Shown here in pieces: positions 34,947 through 43,950 of a stretch of DNA of 64,000 nt (within the stretch, counting starts at the first letter, position 1; each line of letters starts with the position of its first letter). The translations under genes and the position numbers were made by a program. The DNA lies in NCBI RefSeq assembly GCF_042676985.1, contig NZ_JBHTIK010000005.1:806001-870000 (forward strand), given 5' to 3'. The notes below the pieces were generated by a model, which saw nothing but the letters and a program-made list of their open reading frames with translations, had not been told where the DNA came from and did no database searches. Source of the stretch: Sphingosinicella xenopeptidilytica (GTDB taxonomy: Bacteria; Pseudomonadota; Alphaproteobacteria; Sphingomonadales; Sphingomonadaceae).

Positions 34947-35438
34947 TCAAAAGATTGGCACGAATGCACCCTGAGCTCGATTCTTGACGACTTTATTGGC
35001 CGGAAAGACATGGCCATTCATCGTGATATATACACCGCGTGTGGCGATCTGGGCAGTGGCGAATGCCATCCCGAGATTGAAAGCGGCGTCGCTTTCGGCA
35101 AACCGCGCCGGTGTGAGTGCGCCGACCAGAACAATGGTTTTGCTACGGACGACGGATAATATGCGGGCAGTGTCCGTCATCGTGTCCGTGCCGTGCGTGA
35201 CGACGATGCGCTTTTCCCGAGCTGTCTCGATCCGCTTCAGGAGTTTTGCACGGTCGATCTCGTCAAGATCGAGGCTATCCTTGCGCGTGATCTCCTCGAC
35301 AGAAAAAGGCTGGGTAACCCGTGCGATATCCAGCATCCGCGCAATCACTGTGTCGGTGATCTGATACGCGCTCAGTGCATCGAAATACTGCTTATCGATC
35401 GTGCCGCCTGTCGTGAGCACAAGAATTGATTCTTCCAT
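34947..35438 (-). CDS. Short asparaginase-domain protein
   Basis: A 163-residue protein with only the N-terminal asparaginase fold: VLTTGGTIDKQYFDA (first catalytic Thr), the second active-site segment VVTHGTDTMTDTA, VLVGALTPARF and SDAAFNLGMAFATAQ. Normal bacterial asparaginases are about 330 residues, but a stand-alone family of about 160 residues with the same GVYI.MNG.VF end exists, so this is probably complete rather than truncated. ATG 35438 is the start that matches this family; the longer open frame upstream has unrelated sequence. It is divergent from the dipeptide epimerase, suggesting a joint role with acidic or amide amino acids. Activity of such short proteins is not established. 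Confidence 0.8.
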   Translation of the reverse strand: MEESILVLTTGGTIDKQYFDALSAYQITDTVIARMLDIARVTQPFSVEEITRKDSLDLDEIDRAKLLKRIETAREKRIVVTHGTDTMTDTARILSVVRSKTIVLVGALTPARFAESDAAFNLGMAFATAQIATRGVYITMNGHVFPANKVVKNRAQGAFVPIF

Positions 35439-35702
35439 AATACCCCGATTGAAGAGGATCGATGTGAACCGGGAACTTCGAACGGCAGGAAGTTCCCAGA
35501 ATAGCGTTCCAGCTTGGACATTCAACCATAGTGATAGAGAATCGACCGATAACACGGGCGCCAGCGCGTTAACAATAGTTCCGAGGCCCGTTGCAAGGCG
35601 TTGTGCGTAGAGCTGAGGAACCCGAAGCGTCTTCTCGGGTGTAGGTTCGATTTCGCCTAGCTGGCGCGTCCTATGATTGAACACTGGCGAACGAGGGTAT
35701 TG

Positions 35703-36680
35703 GTGAAGCTTGAGGTCAAGCGGGTCGACTGGCGCCATAAGGCGCCGTTCCGGATTTCTTACTCGGAAAGCACGCATGCTGAAACGGTGATGGTCCAGCT
35801 GCGGGACGGCGACCTGGCCGGCCGTGGCGAAGCGTCGGGAGTGGCCTACCGTGGCGAAACGGCAGCCAGCCTTCAGCAACAGCTGGAAGGGCTTCCCGCC
35901 CATTTTTTTGACGGCCTCACCCGCGAAAACCTACAGGAACGGTTACCCGCCGGCGGTGCGCGCAACGCACTCGATTGCGCGTTGTGGGATTTGGATGCGA
36001 AGCGTGCGGGAAAGCGCGCCTGGGAGCTGGCGGGAATCGATGAAGTCAAAGTTCTGCGCACGGCTTTCACACTCAGCCTCGACACGCCTGCGGCCATGGC
36101 GAAAGCCGCCGCCGAAGCGGCGGTTTTCGATATCCTGAAACTGAAGCTTGGTGGTGAGGGTGATATCGATCGGGTTTCCGCCGTACGCGACATCAGACCG
36201 GAGGTCGAGATCATCGTCGATGCCAATCAAGCATGGCGTCCAGCTCAGCTCGAGTCATTCGTGCATGGGCTGGCCGACCTTGGGGTCTTGCTCATCGAGC
36301 AACCGTTGCCGGCCGGCGATGACGTTGCATTGCGGGGATTCGAAAGCCCGATTCCCATCTGCGCGGATGAATCCATTCAAACGGCATCGTCGCTGGCCGA
36401 CCTCGCCGATAGATATCAGTTCATCAATATCAAGCTTGATAAGACGGGCGGTCTTACCGAGGCATTACGGCTCGCCGACCAGGCGAAGGCGCTGGACCTG
36501 GGATTGATGACCGGATGCATGATGGGTTCGTCGCTTGCGATGGCGCCGGCATTCGTTGTTGCGCAACGCTGTGCTTTTGTCGACCTGGATGGACCGCTAT
36601 GGTCCAGCACGGACATCGCCAACGCGATCGATTATCGAGGCAGCGACATGTTTCCACCAAGCGCGCAGCTGTGGGGATAG
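35703..36680 (+). CDS. Enolase-superfamily dipeptide epimerase / acyl-Glu racemase (MLE subgroup)
   Basis: A 325-residue enolase-superfamily enzyme. The N-terminal capping domain has RHKAPFRISY. The barrel shows DILKLKLGG with the KxK base, metal ligands D in VEIIVDANQAW, E in LLIEQPLP and D/E in PICADESI, and the second base lysine in FINIKLDKTGG. These are the marks of L-Ala-D/L-Glu epimerases and of N-acyl-D-Glu racemases such as DgcA. GTG 35703 is chosen for its GAGGG site. The MlrC-like peptidase follows after 8 bases, so the two are co-expressed. It would convert D- and L-residues in peptides or acyl amino acids, fitting the peptide theme of the region. Confidence 0.85.
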   Translation: MKLEVKRVDWRHKAPFRISYSESTHAETVMVQLRDGDLAGRGEASGVAYRGETAASLQQQLEGLPAHFFDGLTRENLQERLPAGGARNALDCALWDLDAKRAGKRAWELAGIDEVKVLRTAFTLSLDTPAAMAKAAAEAAVFDILKLKLGGEGDIDRVSAVRDIRPEVEIIVDANQAWRPAQLESFVHGLADLGVLLIEQPLPAGDDVALRGFESPIPICADESIQTASSLADLADRYQFINIKLDKTGGLTEALRLADQAKALDLGLMTGCMMGSSLAMAPAFVVAQRCAFVDLDGPLWSSTDIANAIDYRGSDMFPPSAQLWG

Positions 36681-36688
36681 GGGCGGGT

Positions 36689-38143
36689 ATGAAGATTTTT
36701 GCTGCCGGAATAGCACATGAATCCAATACCTTCGTGTCGGAGCCTACCACCTATAGCGATTACCTGGTGCAGCGTGGCGCACCGGGCTCCCCCATGGATT
36801 ATCCGTCGCAGGATCTGTGCCAGACCTGGGGCAAGCAAGCAGCCTCGGGGGGCCATGCTTTCTTATTCAGCCTCATGGCCTGGGCGCAGCCGGGAGGCAT
36901 CAACACCTGCGGCACCTATGAGGCATTGCGTGACGAAATGCTTGCCGATCTGCGCGCCGCGCTACCTGTCGATGTCGTTTTGCTGAATCTGCACGGTGCA
37001 ATGATTGCGCAGGGCTACGAGGATTGTGAATCGGACATCATCAAGCATGTCCGATCGATGGTTGGCCCGGAGACTGTTATCGGGGTCGAGCTGGACCTGC
37101 ATTGCCATCTTAACGAAACGAAGATTGCAGCCGTGGATGTCATTGTCATTTACAAGGAATATCCTCATACCGACATAGAGGCGCGCGGCGCTGAACTGTT
37201 CGATCTCGCTGTCGCGACGAAACTTGGTCGGGTCAAACCCGTGATGGCCCTGTTCGATTGCGGTATGGTCGGCCTGTACGGTACTACGCGCCAACCAATG
37301 CGAGGCTTCGTCGATCAAATGGTGGAAGCAGAACGCAGGACGGGCATTCTTTCCGTGTCGCTTGGACATGGATTCCAGTTCGCTGATCGACCGGACATGG
37401 GGGCCAAGATGCTGGTGGTCGCTGACGACGATCGGCTGTTAGCGGCGCAGACGGCTCGCGAATTTGGATCGCAGTTATATGAACTGCGCCATGAGATCGG
37501 CTTCGAAACCACATCGCTGTCGCTGGAAGAGGCTTTGAGCCGCGCGGCGAGCAATCCGGACCTGACAATCGTGGCCGATCAGTCGGATAATCCGGGGCTG
37601 GGCTCGCCGGGCGACTCTACGCTGGCGCTGCGCTGGCTCCTGGAACACCGCGTCGAAAATGCCGGGCTGGCGATCCTGCATGATCCCGAAGTGGTCAAGA
37701 TCGCCAGAAAGGCGGGACTCGGTGCCACGATCCAAGTCCGCCTCGGCGGCAAGACCGGTCGGAGTTCCGGCGATCCCCTGGATCTTGAGGTCGAAGTCCT
37801 CAGCATGCTCGACGACTATATGCATCCCTTTCCGCAGGATAATGCGGAGCCGGCATTCTATCCAGCCGGCGATATCGTCGCGTTGCGCTGCGGAGGTGTT
37901 GAGATTGTTGTGGGCAGCAAGCGCTGCCAATGCTTTTCGCCGTCGGTATTCACAGCGCTTGGCATTGATCCTACGCAAAAATCAATTCTGGTACCCAAAT
38001 CTACGCAGCATTTTTACAGCGCTTTTGCAACGATTTCGGACCATATCCTCTACATGGCAGCGCCAGGCGCCGCGCCTCCCGACCCGCGACAGCTCAACTA
38101 TAAGCGATTTGATCCGCTCCAGGTGTATCCGTGGGCTCAGTAG
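36689..38143 (+). CDS. mlrC: M81-family metallopeptidase, MlrC-like
   Basis: A 484-residue member of the M81 (microcystinase C) family. It opens with FAAGIAHESNTF and has LNLHGAM (99-105), VELDLHCHLN (133-142) and IYKEYPHTD (154-162). Candidate zinc ligands are H102, D136, H138 and H160, whose spacing agrees with the ligand set I recall for MlrC of microcystin-degrading Sphingomonas. The C-terminal domain has the DQSDNPGLGSPGDST motif. MlrC cleaves the linear tetrapeptide product of MlrB, releasing Adda. Many M81 proteins act on other peptides, so the symbol indicates family only. It is 8 bases after the epimerase gene, with GGGGCGGG before the ATG. The long frame back to 36515 is not homologous. 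Confidence 0.85.
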   Translation: MKIFAAGIAHESNTFVSEPTTYSDYLVQRGAPGSPMDYPSQDLCQTWGKQAASGGHAFLFSLMAWAQPGGINTCGTYEALRDEMLADLRAALPVDVVLLNLHGAMIAQGYEDCESDIIKHVRSMVGPETVIGVELDLHCHLNETKIAAVDVIVIYKEYPHTDIEARGAELFDLAVATKLGRVKPVMALFDCGMVGLYGTTRQPMRGFVDQMVEAERRTGILSVSLGHGFQFADRPDMGAKMLVVADDDRLLAAQTAREFGSQLYELRHEIGFETTSLSLEEALSRAASNPDLTIVADQSDNPGLGSPGDSTLALRWLLEHRVENAGLAILHDPEVVKIARKAGLGATIQVRLGGKTGRSSGDPLDLEVEVLSMLDDYMHPFPQDNAEPAFYPAGDIVALRCGGVEIVVGSKRCQCFSPSVFTALGIDPTQKSILVPKSTQHFYSAFATISDHILYMAAPGAAPPDPRQLNYKRFDPLQVYPWAQ

Positions 38144-38325
38144 CGTTTGTGAGCGGACGTCAGGGAGCAAAATTTGCGCGTTTGGGAGCTTATGTATCAA
38201 AACCGTCATCATAAGCCTTGACTTGGCGAAACCGCAGGCATCAAAATCGTCGATCATCCCGCAGGGGCAGACGGCGAAGTGCAGCTACGTTGGAATAAGT
38301 ATTTCAATTTCAGCAAAGCGATGTC

Positions 38326-38931
38326 GTGTCGCAATTTGAGTTGACACGCATGGCGGATAGCAATGACTCCGCCGGGCCAGAGCAGCCAGCCCGACAGCAA
38401 CCGCCTCGCTGGCTCATCTCCCTTTATCATGAGCAAAGCGCGGCGCTATGTCGCTACTTAAGGCGTAAATATGGCGCTGGTCCTCCCGAGCCCGAAGACG
38501 TGATGCATGAAGCATTTTCCCGATTGGCGGCGCTCCCTGACGAGACAATTGCCATTATTGAAAACCCTCGAGCTTTCCTCTACCGGACGGCGGAAAACCT
38601 TTTGAACAGCGAGCGGCGAAAGCGCGCGGTACGTTCAGCACATGCTGCGGAAACGAAATACCTTGAAAAGACGAGTTCCGAATGCACACCCGAGCGCGTC
38701 ATACTCGCAAGAGACCAACTGAACATTGCTGAAGCGGTTTTGCGCGAGATGCCTGATATGCGGAGACGGTGCTTTCTGATGCATAGATTTGACGACCTCT
38801 CCTTTTCCGAGATCGGTCGCCGACTGGGTATGACGCCCAACGGCGCCAAGGGGCACGTCATGCGCGCCATGACAGAAATTGTCAGCGCGCTGGAGGCGTC
38901 CAGCCGCCGCTCCGGAATCAAGCCGGAATGA
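38326..38931 (+). CDS. ECF RNA polymerase sigma factor, FecI type
   Basis: A 201-residue ECF sigma factor. Region 2 includes ALCRYLRRKYGAGPPEPEDV with MHEAFSRLAAL; region 4 has MPDMRRRCFLMHRFDDLSFS and the HTH EIGRRLGMTPNGAKGHVMRAM. The start is either GTG 38326 or ATG 38350; neither has a strong ribosome site. The FecR-type anti-sigma gene begins 8 bases after the stop and the STN-bearing receptor follows. This order is the classical cell-surface signalling relay, in which ligand binding at the outer membrane releases the sigma factor. Its targets probably include the receptor and the carrier/peptidase genes. Confidence 0.9.
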   Translation: MSQFELTRMADSNDSAGPEQPARQQPPRWLISLYHEQSAALCRYLRRKYGAGPPEPEDVMHEAFSRLAALPDETIAIIENPRAFLYRTAENLLNSERRKRAVRSAHAAETKYLEKTSSECTPERVILARDQLNIAEAVLREMPDMRRRCFLMHRFDDLSFSEIGRRLGMTPNGAKGHVMRAMTEIVSALEASSRRSGIKPE

Positions 38932-38938
38932 TGAAGCT

Positions 38939-39913
38939 ATGATGTCCGAACAATCTTCCGGCTTGCGAAGCGAGGCGCGTGACTGGGTGTTTCGCATGGC
39001 CGACGCTGATGTCGGCCCCGGTGATCATGCCGCGTTTCGGGTATGGTATGATTCCAATCACCTCAATGCCGCTGCCTATGAGGCGGAGCTTGATGTTTAT
39101 TATGCGCTCGGAGCTCTCGAAAGCCGGTTCGCCGGCGAGCCGCGCGAGGAAGTGCGGGTGTGGTCCTGGCGTACTGTCTGGGCGGGAGGGCTGGCAATTG
39201 CCGCGAGCATCGCTCTGCTGTTCTTCCTTATCCAGCCCGGGCACCCTCAGTGGAGCCCGTTGATCGAGACGAAGCACGGTGAGGTTCGCACAGTCAAGCT
39301 GTCAGACGGGTCGGTGGTTGCGCTGGCGCCCGAGAGCAAGCTCCAGACCGCTTTCAACGATGAAGAACGCCGTGTCCGTCTCGCCTCGGGCGAGGCCTAT
39401 TTCAGCGTCGGACAGGATACGGCACGTCCGTTCGTAGTCGAGACGAGGGGCATCGATATCCGTGACATCGGCACGGAGTTCGAAATTCACGCCGTCCGGT
39501 CGGCCGTGCGTGTCACAGTAGCGGAAGGCATTGTGGATGTTGTAGAGCCGTGGCGTATAGGCAATGCGATTTCTGGCGACCGCACACACCGGCTGACAGT
39601 GGGACGCCAGATCCTTGTCACGCCCAGGCTGCTCGCTGTGGACACGGTCGCCATGGCGGCACGTCCACAGCCCGGAGCATGGCGGGACAAGCTGCTCATA
39701 TACGAGAACGCGACACTGGACGAGATTGTGTCTGACACGAACCGTTATGTCGAGACGCCTATTCGCATTGCAGACCCGAACATTGCTGGCCTGCGCGTGA
39801 CCGCGGCGTATCGTCCCGAACAGATCAATGGGATGCTGTCGGTTCTTGCTGCCACAATGCCAATCTCGGTTCGGCGTTCTGACGACGAAGTGCTGCTTGT
39901 AGGAAGACCGTAA
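38939..39913 (+). CDS. FecR-family anti-sigma factor
   Basis: A 324-residue FecR protein. The cytoplasmic N-terminal segment (EARDWVFRMADADVGPGDHA, AFRVWYDSNHLNAAAYEAE) binds sigma. One transmembrane helix follows (AGGLAIAASIALLFFLI). The periplasmic FecR domain has VRTVKLSDGSVVALAPESK and RRVRLASGEAYFSV. The C-terminal part (from about residue 240) resembles the STN-interacting domain. Tandem ATGs at 38939 and 38942 serve as start. It couples the receptor's STN domain to the sigma factor encoded just upstream. Confidence 0.9.
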   Translation: MMSEQSSGLRSEARDWVFRMADADVGPGDHAAFRVWYDSNHLNAAAYEAELDVYYALGALESRFAGEPREEVRVWSWRTVWAGGLAIAASIALLFFLIQPGHPQWSPLIETKHGEVRTVKLSDGSVVALAPESKLQTAFNDEERRVRLASGEAYFSVGQDTARPFVVETRGIDIRDIGTEFEIHAVRSAVRVTVAEGIVDVVEPWRIGNAISGDRTHRLTVGRQILVTPRLLAVDTVAMAARPQPGAWRDKLLIYENATLDEIVSDTNRYVETPIRIADPNIAGLRVTAAYRPEQINGMLSVLAATMPISVRRSDDEVLLVGRP

Positions 39914-40048
39914 TTCTTGGCTCGAGGTTCGCTTACGGCATGTGTGAGTCCTCATGATTACGACTTTTCATGGAAATAGAAGGCGCAGCTTGTCTGGCGT
40001 GGCGATTGCTGGGTTGGCTTTTGCGCACAACAGGGGGAAGGCCGAGGC

Positions 40049-42568
40049 ATGACATCGGCCTATACCAGCGTCAGCACCTGGGTCCTCCTGGCGGCCCTTG
40101 CAACGTGTGGTACGCCCAGTCAGTCACCGGCGGCGGTACAAAGTGCTCCCGGCCAGTCGGCACGGCTCTTCTTCAATATACCGGCACAGCGTCTGGCATC
40201 AGCGCTGGCACAATTTTCGCGCCAATCTCGCCTGGGGGTGCTCATGCCCGGCGACCTGGTGCGTGACCGCATGAGCACCGCGATATCGGGCGAAATGACA
40301 CCACACGAGGCATTGGTTCGGCTGAGCGCGGGCACAGGCCTGCGCGTGGTCGTGCTTCCGGATGGTGGATTCACGCTGGTCACGGAAAAAGTGAGAGCGA
40401 ACAAGGAGAGCAATCGTGCCAGGCTGGAAGCAGCCGGATCAGCTCATCATCAAAAGGGGGGTATTCGGTCTTCCAGTATCGAAAGCGAGGCGGCCCCCGA
40501 AGTCATTGTCACAGCGCAAAAGCGCGAGGAACGGTTGCAGGATGTTCCTGTCCCGGTGACGAGTATCGATGCCTTGAAGCTGGTGGCCCACAATCAGTTG
40601 CGTTTGGAAGATTATCAGACCCAGGTTCCGGGTCTACGCGTCACGCCCGCAGGAGAATTCGGGCAAATCCTCTCCATTCGGGGAATCACCGCGGGAGGCC
40701 TGGGAGGCAATCCTGCTGTCGCCATTACTCTGGATGAACAGCAGCTCGGATCGTCCACCGCGCTGGGTTATGGCCTCGTCATTCCCGACCTCGATCCCCG
40801 CGAGTTGGAGCGGGTTGAAGTTTTGCGGGGGCCGCAAGGCACGCTTTACGGTGCGAACAGCCTCGGCGGATTGGTCAAATATGTATTATCCGAGCCGGTG
40901 ATCGGGACGAGCGATGGCTTGGTCGAGGCCAGCGTCCATACCGTGCAAAACGGACCAACGCCCGGTTACAGTATTCACGCTTCCACCAATATTGCCGTAC
41001 AGGAGCAGGTCGCCGTCCGAATAAGCGGATTTGAACGCGAGGATGCTGGCTATATCGACAATGACGCCCTCGAGCTGAGGAGCGTCAACCGGCAAAAGGT
41101 ATTTGGCGGTCGGCTTTCCCTATTGTGGCGGCCAACAACTAATTTTTCGGCTACATTGAACGCGCTATATCAAAATTTCGACGCCGAAGGCGGCAATGAT
41201 GTGAATCCGTCGCTTGGCGATCTCAAACAGGAGAAGATCGTAGGGACTGGGCGGAACAAAGGCGCGGTAGGGGCTTACAGCCTCAAGTTGCGCGGCAGCT
41301 TTGCACAATGGGACCTGATTTCGGTAAGCGGGTACAGCAACCGGACGGCACAATCCTCCATCGATCACATTCTTCGGCGGGCCTCAGTCCTCGCGCTTTA
41401 TGGAGTCGGTGGTGCCGAGCTCGTTAATATCAGCCAGCAACGAAAGTTCAGTCAGGAATTCCGCGCTTCAGGGACGCTGTCGGAGGGCACCGATATCCTT
41501 CTTGGTGCCTACTATACCTATGAACATGCACCAATCGAACAGACTATTTATGCGCGCGAATTGACGAGCGAGCGCGTCGTCGGCGTCCCCTATCATTCCA
41601 CCTTCCTCAGTACCTATAACGAGCTGGCGGCATTCGCAAATCTCACCTTTCGAGTGTCGCCGGCGTTCGATGTACAGTTTGGCGGGCGAGCCAGTGCGAT
41701 CCGGCAAAGTTTCCAACAAACGACCCTGTCCCTGTTCGCCAGCGAGGAGCCGTCTGTCGGCGATGTTCAACGTGCGCGCGCGCACCCGGTCAATTACATG
41801 ATCACACCCCGATACAGGATTACACCCGAGCTCATTCTTTATGGACGATTGGCATCGGGATATCGGCCCGGGGGCGCGAATGTGGTGCTCTGTTCGACGT
41901 ACAGTTTCCCCTGTCAATATGCCCCCGACAAGACGATCAATCGCGAGATCGGCATCAAGGGCGACCTTCTTGACGGCAAGATCTATCTGGACACGTCACT
42001 TTACTGGATTGATTGGAAGAACATCCAGCTGTTCACGATCGATCCGATCGGGAACCAGGGATATCGCATCAACGGCAGTGGCGCCCTTAGCCGGGGCATC
42101 GAGCTATCCCTCACGCTGATGCCGGGGTCGGGGCTTGAATTGACGGGGTGGGGCGTGCTGGCGGATGCGGAGCTGACCAAGCCGTTTCCGAGTGGAACGA
42201 CGGTGCGGGGTGCTGTTGGAGACAAATTGCCGTTCAGCTCGCATTTCACTGGTGGTGTTACGATCGACAAGAAGTTGAAGATCGGATCCGCAGGTGTCTC
42301 GCTCGGCGGATCCTTCAGCTATGTCGGATATCGTCAGGGTGGTTTTGCCAGCGCATCGGATCCCGCAGGAATACGGCCGCAATTGCCCGGCTATACCAGG
42401 ACAGACTTACGTGCCAGCGTCCGGTTTTCAGAATGGAAGATAGACGTTTTCCTGAATAATATCACAGACGAACGCGGAGTATTGGTTGCCGGGTCCGATC
42501 TGTTCTATCCTTCGACCGTTTATATAAAGCCAAGAACTTTAGGAATATCTCTCTCTCGCTCCTTGTGA
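40049..42568 (+). CDS. TonB-dependent transducer receptor with N-terminal STN domain
   Basis: An 839-residue outer-membrane receptor. After the signal peptide comes a secretin/TonB short N-terminal (STN) domain (about residues 40-110: FNIPAQRLASALAQFSRQS, then LSAGTGLRVVVLPDGGFTLV), the part that contacts FecR. Then EVIVTAQKREERLQDVPVPV, plug motifs LSIRGITAGGLGGNPAVA, EVLRGPQGTLYGANSLGGL and LVKYVLSEP, and a barrel ending LGISLSRSL. It lies 135 bases after fecR. With the sigma and FecR genes it makes a complete signal relay. Its position next to MFS, peptidase and serine hydrolase genes suggests that it senses and imports the peptide-like substrate. Confidence 0.93.
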   Translation: MTSAYTSVSTWVLLAALATCGTPSQSPAAVQSAPGQSARLFFNIPAQRLASALAQFSRQSRLGVLMPGDLVRDRMSTAISGEMTPHEALVRLSAGTGLRVVVLPDGGFTLVTEKVRANKESNRARLEAAGSAHHQKGGIRSSSIESEAAPEVIVTAQKREERLQDVPVPVTSIDALKLVAHNQLRLEDYQTQVPGLRVTPAGEFGQILSIRGITAGGLGGNPAVAITLDEQQLGSSTALGYGLVIPDLDPRELERVEVLRGPQGTLYGANSLGGLVKYVLSEPVIGTSDGLVEASVHTVQNGPTPGYSIHASTNIAVQEQVAVRISGFEREDAGYIDNDALELRSVNRQKVFGGRLSLLWRPTTNFSATLNALYQNFDAEGGNDVNPSLGDLKQEKIVGTGRNKGAVGAYSLKLRGSFAQWDLISVSGYSNRTAQSSIDHILRRASVLALYGVGGAELVNISQQRKFSQEFRASGTLSEGTDILLGAYYTYEHAPIEQTIYARELTSERVVGVPYHSTFLSTYNELAAFANLTFRVSPAFDVQFGGRASAIRQSFQQTTLSLFASEEPSVGDVQRARAHPVNYMITPRYRITPELILYGRLASGYRPGGANVVLCSTYSFPCQYAPDKTINREIGIKGDLLDGKIYLDTSLYWIDWKNIQLFTIDPIGNQGYRINGSGALSRGIELSLTLMPGSGLELTGWGVLADAELTKPFPSGTTVRGAVGDKLPFSSHFTGGVTIDKKLKIGSAGVSLGGSFSYVGYRQGGFASASDPAGIRPQLPGYTRTDLRASVRFSEWKIDVFLNNITDERGVLVAGSDLFYPSTVYIKPRTLGISLSRSL

Positions 42569-42604
42569 AGGAGTGGGCATTCTTCTTTTTAATAAAATGA
42601 GGAT

Positions 42605-43927
42605 ATGATGGTCCAGGATAACGTGCTCAATAATGCAAAACCCTGGGCCCCTTACTTCCAGCTGGCTCTGCTCGCTCTCGCAGTGACGATAATGACCTAT
42701 TTTCGTCAGTCGCTTGGCCCGCTCCAGGAGGATTTGCGTCTCTCGCTACTGCTCAGCGACAACCAGATCGCTCTGATCCAGGGGCTTATGGTGTCTATCC
42801 CGGTCGCTCTGGTGTCTATCCCATTGGGATTCATCACCGATCGTGTCTCGCGTAGCCGGCTGATCGTCATGCTCATGGCGCTTGGCCTCCTGGCGATCGT
42901 GATCAGCGCATTCGCGCAGAGTTTCCTTGGCCTGGGTGCCGCACGCATCCCACTCGGCATCGCATCGTCGGGTGTGCTCATCGCGGCCTATTCGTTGGTC
43001 GGGGATCTGGTGCCGCTGCACCAGCGCGGACGTGCGGCGACATTCGTCGCGATTGGCGAGAAATGTGGCGGGCCGTTGGCGTTCGCGTTGGGCGGCGCTG
43101 TACTTGTCACCTACGATCCGGCGACCGCGCCCCAGATTGGTGCGGCCCAGCTGCAGGGCTGGAGCTGGGCACTGCTGTGGATGGCCGGTCTCGCCTTGCC
43201 CTTCCTTCTGCCGCTCCTGCTGTTGCGTGAACAACCCCGCCATCATCAGACATCATCGGGCGGAAACCTATCCATCCATGTCGCAATGCGAATGTTATGG
43301 AATTATCGTCGCGTAGTCGTCCCAATCCAGCTTGGCCGCGCGACGTTGAGCATTGCCGATGGTGCTGTGATCGTTTGGGGCGCGCCATTCTTCGCTCGAA
43401 AATTTCACCTGCCTCCGGATCAGATCGGCGCGATCATGGGTTCGATATTGCTGATAAGCGGCATTCTCGGACTGCTATTCGGTGGGCCGCTCGTGGATTT
43501 CTACATGCGCCGCGGCGGGCCGCGGCTGGTGCTCACCTGCATGGCTGCTATTGCCTTGTTCAGTATTCCGTGCGCGTTCTTTGCCTTGTTGCCCAGCGTG
43601 ACGATTGTCGCGTTCGTTATGTGCCTGTTTCTCGTCGCTGGCTTTACGATTGCCACCTGTGCGTTGGGGCTGAATCTGATCGTCATTCCAAGCGAACTGC
43701 GCGGACTTAATCTGGGCATAACCATTGTGATCGGCGCAGTCTTCTTCACCGGTCTTGCGCCGTTGACGATCAGCCTGATGTCCGGGGCGCTCGGCGGCGA
43801 GCATATGATTGGTACAGCCTTGGCTTTGGTATGCGGAACGGCAAGCGTGCTTAACGCGGCCATATTCCTTTTCGGCATCCCAAAGTTCCCCCGAGCGAAC
43901 GAGACGCTCGGGGAGGCGTATGCGTGA
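42605..43927 (+). CDS. MFS transporter (spinster-like group)
   Basis: A 440-residue carrier with 12 hydrophobic segments; helix 1 has QLALLALAVTIMTYFRQSLG, then GPLQEDLRLSLLLSDNQIALIQG and VSIPLGFITDRVSRSRL. It is more diverged than the other three carriers: the usual D-R in helix 1 is replaced by FRQ. It is 36 bases after the transducer receptor and convergent with the serine hydrolase (23-base gap). This MFS/serine hydrolase convergence is also seen for mlrD and mlrB in microcystin degraders, although MlrD itself may belong to a different carrier subfamily. Confidence 0.88.
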   Translation: MMVQDNVLNNAKPWAPYFQLALLALAVTIMTYFRQSLGPLQEDLRLSLLLSDNQIALIQGLMVSIPVALVSIPLGFITDRVSRSRLIVMLMALGLLAIVISAFAQSFLGLGAARIPLGIASSGVLIAAYSLVGDLVPLHQRGRAATFVAIGEKCGGPLAFALGGAVLVTYDPATAPQIGAAQLQGWSWALLWMAGLALPFLLPLLLLREQPRHHQTSSGGNLSIHVAMRMLWNYRRVVVPIQLGRATLSIADGAVIVWGAPFFARKFHLPPDQIGAIMGSILLISGILGLLFGGPLVDFYMRRGGPRLVLTCMAAIALFSIPCAFFALLPSVTIVAFVMCLFLVAGFTIATCALGLNLIVIPSELRGLNLGITIVIGAVFFTGLAPLTISLMSGALGGEHMIGTALALVCGTASVLNAAIFLFGIPKFPRANETLGEAYA

Positions 43928-43950
43928 GGATGCATGGAAAAAGGATGCCG

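Noticed and set aside
34787..35017. A minus-strand frame of 76 codons overlapping the end of the asparaginase-like gene
   Set aside because: No ribosome site or recognisable family, and it overlaps a convincing gene on the same strand in another frame.
34947..35438. Asparaginase gene as a truncated pseudogene
   Set aside because: The product ends with the GVYITMNGHVF pattern and a clean stop, as in the known short family, and no remnant of the second domain is visible downstream.
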